Below are positions 25,543 through 33,951 of a stretch of 64,000 bases of DNA, in pieces. This DNA comes from Sorangium aterium (GTDB lineage: Bacteria; Myxococcota_A; Polyangia; Polyangiales; Polyangiaceae). The stretch covers positions 124,001 through 188,000 of the forward strand of contig NZ_JAQNDK010000003.1 in the NCBI RefSeq assembly GCF_028368935.1, written 5' to 3'. Each line of letters begins with the position of its first letter. Position 1 is the stretch's first letter. The notes under the pieces were generated by a model. The model saw nothing but the letters and a program-made list of their open reading frames with translations, was not told the origin of the DNA and ran no database searches. The translations under genes were made by a program, and so were the position numbers.

Positions 25543-27840
25543 GTGAGCGCGCTGCCCCCCGACGCCGTGGCGTCGCTCCCGGGCGCGGAGGCCGCCGCCG
25601 TCTCGTGGCGCACGCAGGGCCAGCGCTACATCACGATCATCGTCAAGGCGAGCTTCGCGTTCACGCCCGGCGCGGCCATGTGGCGGACGGAGCCGCAGGA
25701 GATCCTCCGCGCCGAGGTGCATCACGGCAAGAACCCCGCGCGGAGCGTGCGGTTCACCGGCGATCTCGCGCCCTACCTCGGCCGCGCGGACGTGCTCTTC
25801 ACGGGCGACGCGCACGCCCCTGACGGGGCGCATGTCGAGTCCTTGCCGGTGCGGCTCGCGGTCTTCGGCGCGAGCGGCTGCGCGCTCGACAAACGCCTCC
25901 TCGTCCGCGACAAGAAGCCGTTCCAGCGGATGCCCCTCGTGTACGAGAAGGCAGCGCGCGGCGCGAACGGGTTGGAGAACCCCTTCGGCATCGACGCGAG
26001 CGACGGCGAGGCCCGCGTCCTCGACCCGCAGGACCCCGCGCGGCCCGCGGGGCTCGGCCCGATCGCGCGCGCCTGGCCCGTGCGAAAGCGGCTGCTCGGC
26101 AAGACCCGGCGCGAGACGCTCGAGGGTCCGAACGCGGAGATCCCCGCTGGCTTCGACTGGTCGTACTTCCAGGCGGCGCCCCCGGACCAGCGGATCGACT
26201 ATCTGCGCGGCGACGAGTGGATCGTGCTCGAGAATTTGCACCCGGCCGCTCGCCGGCTGGAGATGCGCCTGCCCCGGGCGCGCGGCATGGCGCGGATCCA
26301 CGGGCTCGGCGCGCCTCCTGCGGCAGGGGGCGACGTCATCGAGCTCAACGCGGACACGCTCCGGATCGACGGCGCCGAGCAGCGCTGCACGGTCGTGTGG
26401 CGTCAGATCGTCCCTGTCCACGACGACGCCCTCGCGGCCGTGCGGATCGCCGCCGGCGTCGCGGTCGACGGCGAGGAGCTCGCGTGGCCCGACCTGCGCC
26501 CCGGGCGGGCCTCGGGCGCCGCGAGCGCGGCTCCGGGGGCGCTCCCGATCGGCCCGCAAGGGACCGTGCACATCGAGGACACGCCCGGCGCGCCTGGCCC
26601 GGCGCGCCTTCGGGACGGGGATCCGGGGCGCACCATCCACCTCTCGGACGACGAGGTCGAGATCATCGACCTGATCCAGCGCCCGTCGCCGCTGCAGACG
26701 GTCGCGCTCACCGACGAACAGGGCGAGGCGGCGGTGCGCGCGGCGGCGCTTCCGTTCGCGGCCGCGCCGGGATCGGCGAGGCAGAGCCGGCCCGAGCCGG
26801 CGCGACCGCTGATCGATGCCGTCGCGAGCGCGACGCTCACCGACGAGCACGGCGAAACGGTGATGCGCGCGCCGGCGCTGCCGTTTACGGCCGCGCCGGG
26901 ATTGGCGAGGCAGAGCCGGCCCGAGCCGGCGCGACCGCTGATCGATGCCGTCGCGAGCGCGACGCTCGCCCTGTCGAGCGAGGAGGAGGTGCGCGTTGGC
27001 GAGCGGCCCGCGATCCCGTTCTTCTTCGACCCGAGGTCGGCGCCGCGCCTCGATCTCAGGCTCAGGGCGCCGATCGTCGGCGCGCCATGGTCTGGCGCGC
27101 TCGCTTCACCCGCGCCCGGCCCGTCCATGGGGCTCGCGACCCTCGCGCTGGAGGATGCTCCGCCGCCGTCCGCCGAGGTGTTGCCGCCGCCCGTCGAGGT
27201 GTTGCCGCCGCCCGTCGAGGTGTTGCCGCCGCCCGTCGCGTCTTCGTCCTACGCCGCCCCCGCTTCGGGCGTCCTCGTGCGCGAGCCCGAGCGACCCGCC
27301 GCGTCCCGCTTCTTTCACGTCCTCCGGCGCGAGGACGAATCGCCCTCCGGGCCGCTCCCGCCGCTCGGAGACGGCGAAGAGGTGAGCCTCGAGCGGTGCG
27401 CGATCATCACGGCGGAGCTCGCCGAGAAGCCGGTCCCCCGCGCCGACGTGCTCAAGGCGCACGGCCTCTCGGAGGCGCGCTGGGCGGAGGCCGAGCGGCG
27501 GTGGCGGGACTCGATGACGGAAGAGGCCAGGAGCCGTGAGCGGGCGCTCCGCGACAGGTTCGACGCGGCCTATGTCGGCGCGTGGGAAGCCGTCTGTGGC
27601 CCGCTGCATGCGGCCGATTATGCCCGGCTGATCGTCGCGACCGAGCGCAGCGGCGGCGCGGCGGCGCTCGGCGAGCGCGCGATCCGACGCACCGTGTGGG
27701 TGCGCATCAAGCGGCTCTGGGCCAGGCGCCTCGCCGAAGATCCGCGGCTCAGAGCCCGCGTCGAGGCCGAGATCGCGAGGCTGCGCGAGGCGCCGCGCCA
27801 GCGCGCGCAGGGCGGCGCTCTCACGGCGCACGCCGTCTGA
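25543..27840 (+). CDS. DUF2169 family protein, putative type VI effector adaptor
   Basis: 765 residues. GTG 25543 is chosen because AAAGGAC lies 8 nt upstream; GTG 25519 is in frame. Residues ~1-300 are a DUF2169 domain: 'YITIIVKASFAFTPGA', 'RAEVHHGKNPARSVRF', 'RPAGLGPIARAWPVR', 'FDWSYFQAAPPDQRIDYLRG'. Such proteins link effectors to VgrG/PAAR spikes. The middle is Pro/Ala-rich with a 43-residue tandem repeat (two copies) and a 7-residue VLPPPVE repeat (three copies). The last ~150 residues are a charged helical domain ('RRWRDSMTEEARSRERALRD'). It is third in a run with the protease and the unknown protein. No vgrG, hcp or tss gene is in the window. Confidence 0.75.
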   Translation: MSALPPDAVASLPGAEAAAVSWRTQGQRYITIIVKASFAFTPGAAMWRTEPQEILRAEVHHGKNPARSVRFTGDLAPYLGRADVLFTGDAHAPDGAHVESLPVRLAVFGASGCALDKRLLVRDKKPFQRMPLVYEKAARGANGLENPFGIDASDGEARVLDPQDPARPAGLGPIARAWPVRKRLLGKTRRETLEGPNAEIPAGFDWSYFQAAPPDQRIDYLRGDEWIVLENLHPAARRLEMRLPRARGMARIHGLGAPPAAGGDVIELNADTLRIDGAEQRCTVVWRQIVPVHDDALAAVRIAAGVAVDGEELAWPDLRPGRASGAASAAPGALPIGPQGTVHIEDTPGAPGPARLRDGDPGRTIHLSDDEVEIIDLIQRPSPLQTVALTDEQGEAAVRAAALPFAAAPGSARQSRPEPARPLIDAVASATLTDEHGETVMRAPALPFTAAPGLARQSRPEPARPLIDAVASATLALSSEEEVRVGERPAIPFFFDPRSAPRLDLRLRAPIVGAPWSGALASPAPGPSMGLATLALEDAPPPSAEVLPPPVEVLPPPVEVLPPPVASSSYAAPASGVLVREPERPAASRFFHVLRREDESPSGPLPPLGDGEEVSLERCAIITAELAEKPVPRADVLKAHGLSEARWAEAERRWRDSMTEEARSRERALRDRFDAAYVGAWEAVCGPLHAADYARLIVATERSGGAAALGERAIRRTVWVRIKRLWARRLAEDPRLRARVEAEIARLREAPRQRAQGGALTAHAV
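26706..26963 (+). repeat. In-frame 129-bp direct repeat (two copies) inside the DUF2169 gene
   Basis: A 129-bp unit starting GCTCACCGACGA occurs at 26706 and again at 26835. The second half of each unit is nearly identical (encodes ARQSRPEPARPLIDAVASAT); the first halves have diverged. It encodes part of the linker between the DUF2169 and C-terminal domains. A 21-bp repeat (three copies, 27177-27239) lies further downstream. Confidence 0.85.
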
Positions 27841-27970
27841 GCGCAAGCGCGAGGCGCCGCGCGCTGGCGCGCCGCGTCCACGAGGAACTCCGCGTCAGGA
27901 CATTGCTCCCGGTCGGCCCGGTGCGCGGCGCGCGACGCGCTCCAGCAAGCCTGGTACTCCCACCGCGAGA

Positions 27971-28354
27971 ATGCGCGCGCTCCCGTACCTGTTTATCGCC
28001 GTCGATGGTGGATTCATCCTGTACTGGTTGATCACGGTGCTGCACGTCATCCCGGCCGAGCACCTGTTCAACGACTACGACAACCCGCTGATGGTCGCCT
28101 GGAACTGGTCGTTCCTGCCGATCGATCTCGCCGTGTCGGTGACGGGGGTCGGCGCGCTCTCGCTGCGACGCAAGGGGATCGCGGCCTGGGAGCGGCTCGC
28201 GACCGTGTCGCTCGTCTTCACGACCTCGTCCGGCCTGATGGCGATCTCGTTCTGGGCCATCGTGGGCGACTACAATCTCTCCTGGTGGGCGCCCAACCTG
28301 TTCCTTCTCGTCTATCCATGGTTCTTCCTCCCCCGGCTCCTCATGAAGGCCTGA
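27971..28354 (+). CDS. DUF5360-like small integral membrane protein
   Basis: 127 residues from ATG 27971 with four membrane segments: 'YLFIAVDGGFILYWLITVLH', a second around 'WNWSFLPIDLAVSVTG', a third around 'LVFTTSSGLMAISFWAIVG' and a fourth near 'WWAPNLFLLVYPWFFLP'. Size and the motifs 'FNDYDNPLMVAWNWSF' and 'DYNLSWWAPNLFL' resemble the DUF5360/YvaD group of unknown function. It lies alone between the DUF2169 and kinase genes on the same strand. Confidence 0.6.
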   Translation: MRALPYLFIAVDGGFILYWLITVLHVIPAEHLFNDYDNPLMVAWNWSFLPIDLAVSVTGVGALSLRRKGIAAWERLATVSLVFTTSSGLMAISFWAIVGDYNLSWWAPNLFLLVYPWFFLPRLLMKA

Positions 28355-28541
28355 GCTCGACCGCTGCCCGGTTGCCGCGCGCGGCCGTGGCCACGCCGCC
28401 TCGCGCGTCGGGGCGAGCCCAGGCCGGGGGGCGGCGGATCGACGGCCGCGCCCCGCCGGGGAAGGGCGCGGCGCGCCGTGCCCCTTGACCGCGGCGCGCG
28501 GGGTTCCGAACATCGAAGGCAGTGGGAGTCATCGTCCGCTC

Positions 28542-30002
28542 ATGATCGACGCGTCAACGCTGGGCAAGGAGCTCGCGGGCCGGTACAGCGTGGAGGGGTT
28601 GCTCGGCGTGGGCTCGATGGGCGCCGTCTTCCGCGCGCGCCACCTCGCGCTCGCTCGGGTCGTGGCGATCAAGGTGCTCACCGGGCACACGGAGCCGAAC
28701 GCCGGGGAGCGGATGCTGCGCGAGGCGCGCATCTCGGCGCTCATCAAGTCGCCGCACGTGGTGAGCTGCTACGACTTCGGCTTCCTGTCGAGCCGATCGC
28801 CGTTCATGGTGATGGAATACGTGGGCGGCCCGTCGCTGGCCGCGCGGCTCCAGGGCGGCCCGCTGCCGCTCGACGATCTGCGGCGTTACATGCTCCACGC
28901 GGCGCGGGGGATGGCCGCTGCGACGGAGCTCGGCGTGATGCACCGCGACCTGAAGCCGTCGAACATGCTGATCGCGCCGTCAGGGGAGCTGAAGGTCGCC
29001 GACTTCGGCCTCGCGCGCCTGACCGCCACGACGGGGCCGTCCGCGCTCCGGGAGCAGCCCCTCACCGCGATGGGGACGGTGCTGGGGACGCCGTTCTACA
29101 TGGCGCCCGAGCAGGCGTGGAGCCCGCAGGAGAGCGACACGCGCGCGGACATCTACAGCTATGGCGCGTCGTTCTACCACGCGGCCACGGGGCAGCGGCC
29201 GTTCGAGGAGCAGGAGCTCCTGCCGCTCCTGCTCGCGCACCGGCAGGACATCCCGGCCCGGCCGCGGGCGCTCCGTCCCGAGCTCGACGAGGACGTGCAG
29301 GCCGTCCTGGAGCGCTGCCTGGCCAAGGACCCGAAGGACCGCTTCCAGTCCTTCGAGGAGATCGACACGGCTCTCGTGGGCGCCCAGAGCACCCGCTGGG
29401 GGGACCCGCACGACCTGACGCTCCGCGTGTACATGGAGCAGTACAAGCGCTTCCGGCCCGCCCTCCTGTCGGGCGGCCCTGCGGGGCCGGTCACGGCCTT
29501 CCAGTTCCACGGCGACAGGACGCTCTCGATCGTGCGCGCGAACATCGCAGGCGTGTCGGCCGACGCGCTCGTGAGCGCGGACGACGGGCAGCTCACGATG
29601 TCGGGCGGCGTGGCGCTCGCCCTGAACCACGCGAGCGGCGGCGTGTGCCACATGGAGACGCGCAAGTACGTTCCCGTGCGTCACGGCGGGGTGGTGGTCA
29701 GCTCCGCTGGCAGGTTGAACGCGCGGTTCGTGTTTCACGCGATCACGCTCGACTGGGATCACGTGGCGACCTACAGGCCGACGCGCGACCTCATCCTGCG
29801 GCTCCTGGAAGGGTGCTTTTATCACGCGGACACGATGAAGCTCCGGAGCATGGCGCTGCCGCTGCTCGGGGCGGGGAGGGCGGGATTCGCCCCTGCCGAG
29901 TGCCTCGACACGATGGTGGAGTTCCTCGTGAAGGCGATGCTCCTCGGCGGGACCGGGCTATCCCATGTGACGATCGTTCTGCGGGAGGGCGCTGGGGTCT
30001 GA
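28542..30002 (+). CDS. Ser/Thr protein kinase fused to a macro-like domain
   Basis: 486 residues from ATG 28542; a TTG 57 bp upstream is in frame, and the ribosome site is weak either way. Residues ~15-275 are a complete Hanks-type kinase: glycine loop GVGSMGAVF (22-30), Lys44, Glu61, HRDLKPSN (134-141) and DFG (154-156). Residues ~325-480 resemble a macro (ADP-ribose-binding) domain: 'RANIAGVSADALVSADDGQL', 'SGGVALALNHASGG', 'RFVFHAITLDWDH' and 'MALPLLGAGRAGF'. The usual Asn-Ala-Ala-Asn of catalytic macro domains is replaced by Ser-Ala-Asp-Asp. There is no membrane helix, so it is cytoplasmic. The combination suggests a kinase controlled by an ADP-ribose-like ligand; that is inference. Confidence 0.8.
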   Translation: MIDASTLGKELAGRYSVEGLLGVGSMGAVFRARHLALARVVAIKVLTGHTEPNAGERMLREARISALIKSPHVVSCYDFGFLSSRSPFMVMEYVGGPSLAARLQGGPLPLDDLRRYMLHAARGMAAATELGVMHRDLKPSNMLIAPSGELKVADFGLARLTATTGPSALREQPLTAMGTVLGTPFYMAPEQAWSPQESDTRADIYSYGASFYHAATGQRPFEEQELLPLLLAHRQDIPARPRALRPELDEDVQAVLERCLAKDPKDRFQSFEEIDTALVGAQSTRWGDPHDLTLRVYMEQYKRFRPALLSGGPAGPVTAFQFHGDRTLSIVRANIAGVSADALVSADDGQLTMSGGVALALNHASGGVCHMETRKYVPVRHGGVVVSSAGRLNARFVFHAITLDWDHVATYRPTRDLILRLLEGCFYHADTMKLRSMALPLLGAGRAGFAPAECLDTMVEFLVKAMLLGGTGLSHVTIVLREGAGV

Positions 30003-30047
30003 GCGATCGTCCTGTCGATAGGTAGCGCCGCGTCAGCGCCCCCGGCG

Positions 30048-30266
30048 GTTACCAACGTGAACGTGAACGTGAACGTGGTCGTGGTCGTGGTCGTGGTCGT
30101 CGACGACACGATCGTGGACGTGAACGTTCCGCGAAAGCCTTAGGCGACGATTGGGGACGTCTACGTTCACGACCGAGCCGTTGACGACCACGACCACGTT
30201 CACGACCACGACCACGACCACGTTCACGACCACGACCACGTTCACGACCACGACCACGTTGGTGAC
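30048..30266. repeat. Palindromic hexamer-array element, copy 1
   Basis: The left arm (30048-30126) reads GTTACCAACGTG followed by GTGAAC and GTGGTC hexamers. The right arm (30165-30266) is the inverse, GACCAC and GTTCAC hexamers, closing with CACGTTGGTGAC. The ends form an 11-of-12 inverted repeat (GTTACCAACGTG / GTCACCAACGTG). The arms could pair into a long hairpin. The unpaired centre holds a 46-bp core (30153-30198) that is ~89% identical to positions 49543-49588 in copy 2. The element starts 45 bp after the kinase stop. It encodes nothing credible. Confidence 0.75.
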
Positions 30267-30441
30267 TTGCCGGGGGGGGCGGGCTTGGTGCCCTGAACGC
30301 GCTTGGTGAACCCCGATGAGGGAGAGGGGGGCGCTCTCGCGGGCCTGTCGTCGGCCCGCGCCCGCCCAGGCCGAGGCGGGGGATGACGCTCCATAACCGC
30401 GCGGCCGCCCGCCTGCGCCATCGTTGTGTGTTCTTGGTACG

Positions 30442-31931
30442 GACCGGTGGCCTGGGTAACGGTTCAGACCGGGAGCCTGGGTAGCACCCGGACGGACCGG
30501 GAGCTTAGGTGACACATGTCGTAGAGGACCGGCGACGGAGGAGCGCCGGTGCCCTGGAAAGAGACATGTTCAGTGGACGAGAGGCTTCGATTCATCGCGC
30601 AGGTCAACGAGTCGGACGAGACGTTCGCGGAGCTGTGCCGGCGGTTCGGCATCAGCCGGAAGACGGGGTACAAGTGGGTGGAGCGCTACGAGCAGGCCGG
30701 ACCGAGCGGGCTGGAGGAGCGGCGGCCCGTGGCGCGCTCGTTCCCGCATGCGACGCCAGCGGCGCTCATCGACGCGCTGATCGCGCTGCGGAAGGAGCGC
30801 CCCACGTGGGGGCCGAAGAAGCTGCGTGCGCGGCTGGAGAGCCTGGGCGTCGAGGGGCTGCCAGCAACGAGCACCATCGGCGAGTTGCTCAAGAAGCACG
30901 GGCTGATCCGGCCCCGTCGGCGCCGCGTAGTGACGCCGACGACCGCGATGCCGTCGCCGCTGGCTCCAGCCGAGCAGCCGAATGACACGTGGTGCGCCGA
31001 TTTCAAAGGGCACTTCGCGCTCGGCGACAGGACGCGCTGCCACCCGCTGACGTTGACGGACCAGGCGTCGCGGTACCTGCTCAAGTGCGAGGGCGTGGCG
31101 AAGCCGGACGAGGCCTCGGTGCGGCCGCACTTCGAGCGCGCGTTCCGCGAGTTCGGGCTGCCGCACCGCATCCGCTCCGATAACGGGCCGCCGTTCGCCA
31201 CGATTGGCATCGGTGGGCTCTCGGCGCTCTCGGTCAGCTGGATCAAGCTCGGCATTCATCCCGAGCGGATCGAGCCCGGTAAGCCGCAGCAGAACGGCCG
31301 CCACGAGCGAATGCACAAGACGTTGAAGGCGGAGGCGACATCGCCGCCAGAAGCCAACTTGGCAGCGCAGCAGCGCGTCTTCGATCGGTTTCGGCACGAG
31401 TACAATGATCAGCGTCCGCACGAGGCGCTCGGCCAGAGGACGCCGGCTTCGCGCTACACGCCCTCGCGCCGCTCGATGCCGAGCAAGCCCTCGTCGCCGG
31501 AGTACCCGGACACGATGGCCATTCGACGCCTTGACGACCAAGGACGGATGCTGTTCGGGGGCGCGCAGACCACCGTCTCCTCACTGCTCGCCGGCGAGCC
31601 CGTGGGGCTGATTCCGAGCGCCGATGACGTCTGGGAGCTGTACTACGGCCCGGTTCTGCTCGCGCAGGTCACCCTGAAGAACAAGGAGCTGAAGCTGGCC
31701 AGGGCGCGGTGACCTGCGCGAACTCACGCCGGATCGTGAGAAGAGGCTCGTGTGTACCGCGACCACGGGGAGCGGTTCGTGTATAGATCCAGGCGGTCCG
31801 AGAAAGCGCGGCGAGCGTGTCGCGCCGACGAGGATCCGGTCCCTGTTTCCAGTCCTCCCGGAGCATGGGCCTGTAGCTCAAGGAAGTGTCACCGCAGCTC
31901 CCGGTCAGAAGTGTTACCAGGGCTCCGCTCG
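30442..31931 (+). mobile_element. IS481-family insertion sequence with multiple terminal repeats
   Basis: The transposase gene (30549-31712) is flanked by related sequences in opposite orientation. On the left are three copies of a ~21-bp unit, GACCGGGAGCCTGGGTAGCAC and variants (30442-30460, 30467-30487, 30495-30515). On the right the inverse appears at 31886-31906 (GTGTCACCGCAGCTCCCGGTC) and, degenerate, at 31911-31931. The innermost left copy and first right copy match at 18 of 21 positions. The exact ends and any target duplication cannot be fixed by eye. Confidence 0.75.
30549..31712 (+). CDS. IS481-family DDE transposase
   Basis: 387 residues; GTG 30549 follows GGAGGAG. The N-terminal ~60 residues are a helix-turn-helix ('ETFAELCRRFGISRKTGYKW') typical of IS481/IS3 integrases, followed by an HTH_29/32 linker. 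The rve catalytic core has the D-D-E triad in 'DTWCADFKGHF', 'RIRSDNGPPFA' and 'QQNGRHERMHKTLK'. The C-terminal ~90 residues are an IS481-type extension. The frame is intact, so the element could still be active. It moves DNA by cut-and-paste. Confidence 0.92.
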   Translation: MPWKETCSVDERLRFIAQVNESDETFAELCRRFGISRKTGYKWVERYEQAGPSGLEERRPVARSFPHATPAALIDALIALRKERPTWGPKKLRARLESLGVEGLPATSTIGELLKKHGLIRPRRRRVVTPTTAMPSPLAPAEQPNDTWCADFKGHFALGDRTRCHPLTLTDQASRYLLKCEGVAKPDEASVRPHFERAFREFGLPHRIRSDNGPPFATIGIGGLSALSVSWIKLGIHPERIEPGKPQQNGRHERMHKTLKAEATSPPEANLAAQQRVFDRFRHEYNDQRPHEALGQRTPASRYTPSRRSMPSKPSSPEYPDTMAIRRLDDQGRMLFGGAQTTVSSLLAGEPVGLIPSADDVWELYYGPVLLAQVTLKNKELKLARAR

Positions 31932-32299
31932 TACACCTGCGCAGCCACGGCCGCCTCCTGGGCAGCGCCGCTGGCTCTCCTGCGCGGCCTTGGCCTCGTC
32001 CTGCGCAGCGCCGCTAGATCTCCTGCGCGACTCTGGCTCTCTCCTGCGCAGTCTCTTCTGGTGCGTCCAACGAGATCGCCGCGGCGCCGCGGATTTCCGG
32101 ACGCGTGCTGTTCGCCGACCACTCGGCTGAAGAAGACTCCCAGTCACATCACTGCCAGCACATCAGTGTACGCCCAGGACGGGTCCACTCCTGTCTCTTC
32201 GGATCACTCGCCGAGTTTCTATTTGACGCCCAGATCCCACCAAGAACAATGGCGCGTGTCCCCATTCCGCGTGTCGCAGCTCGGCGAGGATCCTTCACC
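31932..32299. other. Gene-free stretch right of the insertion sequence, with imperfect repeats
   Basis: No gene is supported. At about 31960-32055 a GC-rich unit (TCCTGCGCAGCGCCGCT and variants) recurs two to three times with ~44-bp period. On minus it reads as an Ala/Arg/Gln-rich helix without a start or ribosome site. It may be a remnant left by insertion or deletion next to the IS. Confidence 0.45.
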
Positions 32300-32833
32300 A
32301 TGTCGATGCGCTTCCACGGCAAGGTCGGCCTGCTCTGCGCTTGTAGCCTCGTCGCGGCCCCCGCCCCGGCGCTGGCGCTCGAGTTCAGCGGCGGTGTCAG
32401 CGTCGGTGGGATCCAGGTCGGGACCGAGCCCAGGCTCGCCGTGAGCCCCTTCATCGGGTGGCTGTGGCGCAGGACGGGCGACTTCCGGATCGAAGTCCAC
32501 AACGTGCTCAGCGTCGTCCCAGGGGCAGGCGTCGGGGTCTACGATCGGACGGCGGTGACGCTCGGGTACACCACGAAGACCGGCAACGTCAGCCTCGGGC
32601 CGTCGCTGTCGATCTACATGATGCAGGTGTGCGGCGCCGTGATCTGCGACCGCGTGATGGGGGTCGCTCCGGGCGGCCGCGCCCAGTCCGACTGGTACTT
32701 CGCCGGGCGCCTCGGGGCGTCCACGAGCGTCAACGTGGACTGGGCCGGCGGGAGCAGCCGTGTCCTGCCCGGCAGCATGGTCCTGATGGTCACGGCTGGG
32801 CCTATCTGGAGGTTCGGGGGAGAGTCGAAATGA
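32300..32833 (+). CDS. Secreted protein of unknown function, beta-barrel-like
   Basis: 177 residues from ATG 32300, with GAGGA ~10 nt upstream. Residues 1-28 are a signal peptide (HGKVGLLCACSLVAAPAPAL, cut near LAL-EF). The mature part is Gly-rich with alternating strands ('GGVSVGGIQVGTEPRLAVSP', 'TGNVSLGPSLSIYMM') and ends in 'AGPIWRFGGESK'; the layout fits a small outer-membrane barrel. I do not recognise the family. The TGA overlaps the next gene's ATG (ATGA), so they are coupled. Confidence 0.6.
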   Translation: MSMRFHGKVGLLCACSLVAAPAPALALEFSGGVSVGGIQVGTEPRLAVSPFIGWLWRRTGDFRIEVHNVLSVVPGAGVGVYDRTAVTLGYTTKTGNVSLGPSLSIYMMQVCGAVICDRVMGVAPGGRAQSDWYFAGRLGASTSVNVDWAGGSSRVLPGSMVLMVTAGPIWRFGGESK

Positions 32834-33377
32834 AGAGGCGGATCGTTCTTCTGGTGCTCGGTCTCACGGATGCAACTTCGACATGGGAGAGTGCTACGTC
32901 CGGGGTCATGGAACGGAGGGGGCCGGCGGGGGCATCATCACCCCTACCGGCGGGGTCGGCGGCTTCGGGTATGTCCCGCTGGAGCCGCAGAACCACACCG
33001 GCTACGACGAGGACCCGTGCAGCGGCGGCTCACAGCTCGCCGAGTGCACGGTCACGTGGAAGGCTGGCTCGATTCAGTGCAAGAACTGGGGAGAGACAGG
33101 CGCCTGCACCTCGCTCTACCAGGGCGATCATGCGAGCCTGGACGAGGCCAAGGAGCGATGTGAGTATGCCAACGGGGTGCACCTCGGCTCGGGGGCGCAG
33201 TCGTGCGGCCCGTGCCGGTGGGTGAACGGCGCGAATGGCGATCCTGTTGAAAAGTGCAAACAGAAGTGCGAGCGGATTAACAAGAAATGCATAGACAACT
33301 GTCCGAAAGGGGACAAGAATTGCATGTACGAGTGCAATTTGGAGCTTCGTGACTGCCTCATGGATTGTGAACGATGA
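32830..33377 (+). pseudogene. Cys-rich lipoprotein gene disrupted by a one-base deletion
   Basis: The ATG at 32830 overlaps the upstream stop and starts MKRRIVLLVLGLT, an obvious lipoprotein signal peptide. After Thr the frame fails: the DNA reads ctc acg gat gca, while the expected lipobox L-T-G-C-N-F-D would need ctc acg gga tgc aac. One G is missing near 32868. The +1 frame from there is open to 33377: 'CNFDMGECYVRGHG', then 'KERCEYANGVHLG' and a Cys-rich tail ('KCKQKCERINKKCIDNC', 'CNLELRDCLMDCER'). The mature protein would have ~165 residues. A homopolymer sequencing error (GG for GGG) would restore it. Confidence 0.7.
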
Positions 33378-33649
33378 ACATCTTAGAGATCGTCTCCACC
33401 TTCACGCCATCGGACGGAAGCGCACCGCGGACCATAACGATCCGTATTGGCGACCTTCGCGAAGAACCTGACGGGTTGTGGTCTGTGGCCGTGGACGTGC
33501 TAGGGTTCAAGACCGATGACCACGTGCGCCTCAAGGGTGCTGACTGGCTGAACACCATCGAGAGCGCGGCTGGCTTCATCCGGAGGCTGGCGGGAGGCAA
33601 GGTCAGGGATTACGGCGGTACCATTACCCCGCTCCTCCTTCCGCCTTGA
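33374..33649 (+). CDS. Small protein of unknown function (possibly DUF6968-like)
   Basis: 91 residues; the ATG overlaps the stop of the Cys-rich lipoprotein (ATGA). The sequence has 'RTITIRIGDLREEPDGLWSV', 'AVDVLGFKTDDHVRLKGADW' and 'IESAAGFIRRLAGG'. This order of a beta-hairpin with 'LWSV', a 'KGADWLN' turn and a C-terminal helix resembles small immunity-like proteins of the DUF6968 type; the match is from memory only. The coupling to two secreted-protein genes suggests one function for the set. Confidence 0.5.
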   Translation: MNILEIVSTFTPSDGSAPRTITIRIGDLREEPDGLWSVAVDVLGFKTDDHVRLKGADWLNTIESAAGFIRRLAGGKVRDYGGTITPLLLPP

Positions 33650-33951
33650 CGTCTGGGCCGTGAGAGTCCGAGCTCGCGCCGCGCTGTCTCGGGTCGAGGT
33701 GCCCCAGTAGCACGGCGGCCGCGGCGGCATCCGCCTGGCTGAACTCGTGCTGCTCGGTGCGGCCGAGCTCCAGGCGGTGGCCAGCGTGGACTTGGCGAGT
33801 TCACCTGCTGCTACGTGTCCAGATGTACGTATACAGGTCTGTACGCGCAGCCCTGGTGTCGAGGCGCTCCAGGCCGCGGTGGCGTCGATGCATGGGGTTC
33901 CACGGTTGCCGGCGTCTGGCTCCCTCGCGATGGCGACATGGGTTAAGTCGT
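33650..33951. other. Convergent gene-free stretch
   Basis: This ~300-bp interval lies between two convergent genes (33374-33649 on +, 33952-34929 on -). Its third-position bias is lost in every frame, and part of it (33800-33850) is A/T-richer than its surroundings. No hairpin or gene is evident. It could be decayed sequence. Confidence 0.4.

Noticed and set aside
30048-30266. CRISPR array
   Set aside because: Hexamers without spacers or fixed repeat length and no cas genes; copy 2 is equally continuous.
31752-32444. 230-codon + frame after the IS
   Set aside because: Ser/Arg-rich, unsupported start; overlaps the better supported secreted protein in another frame.
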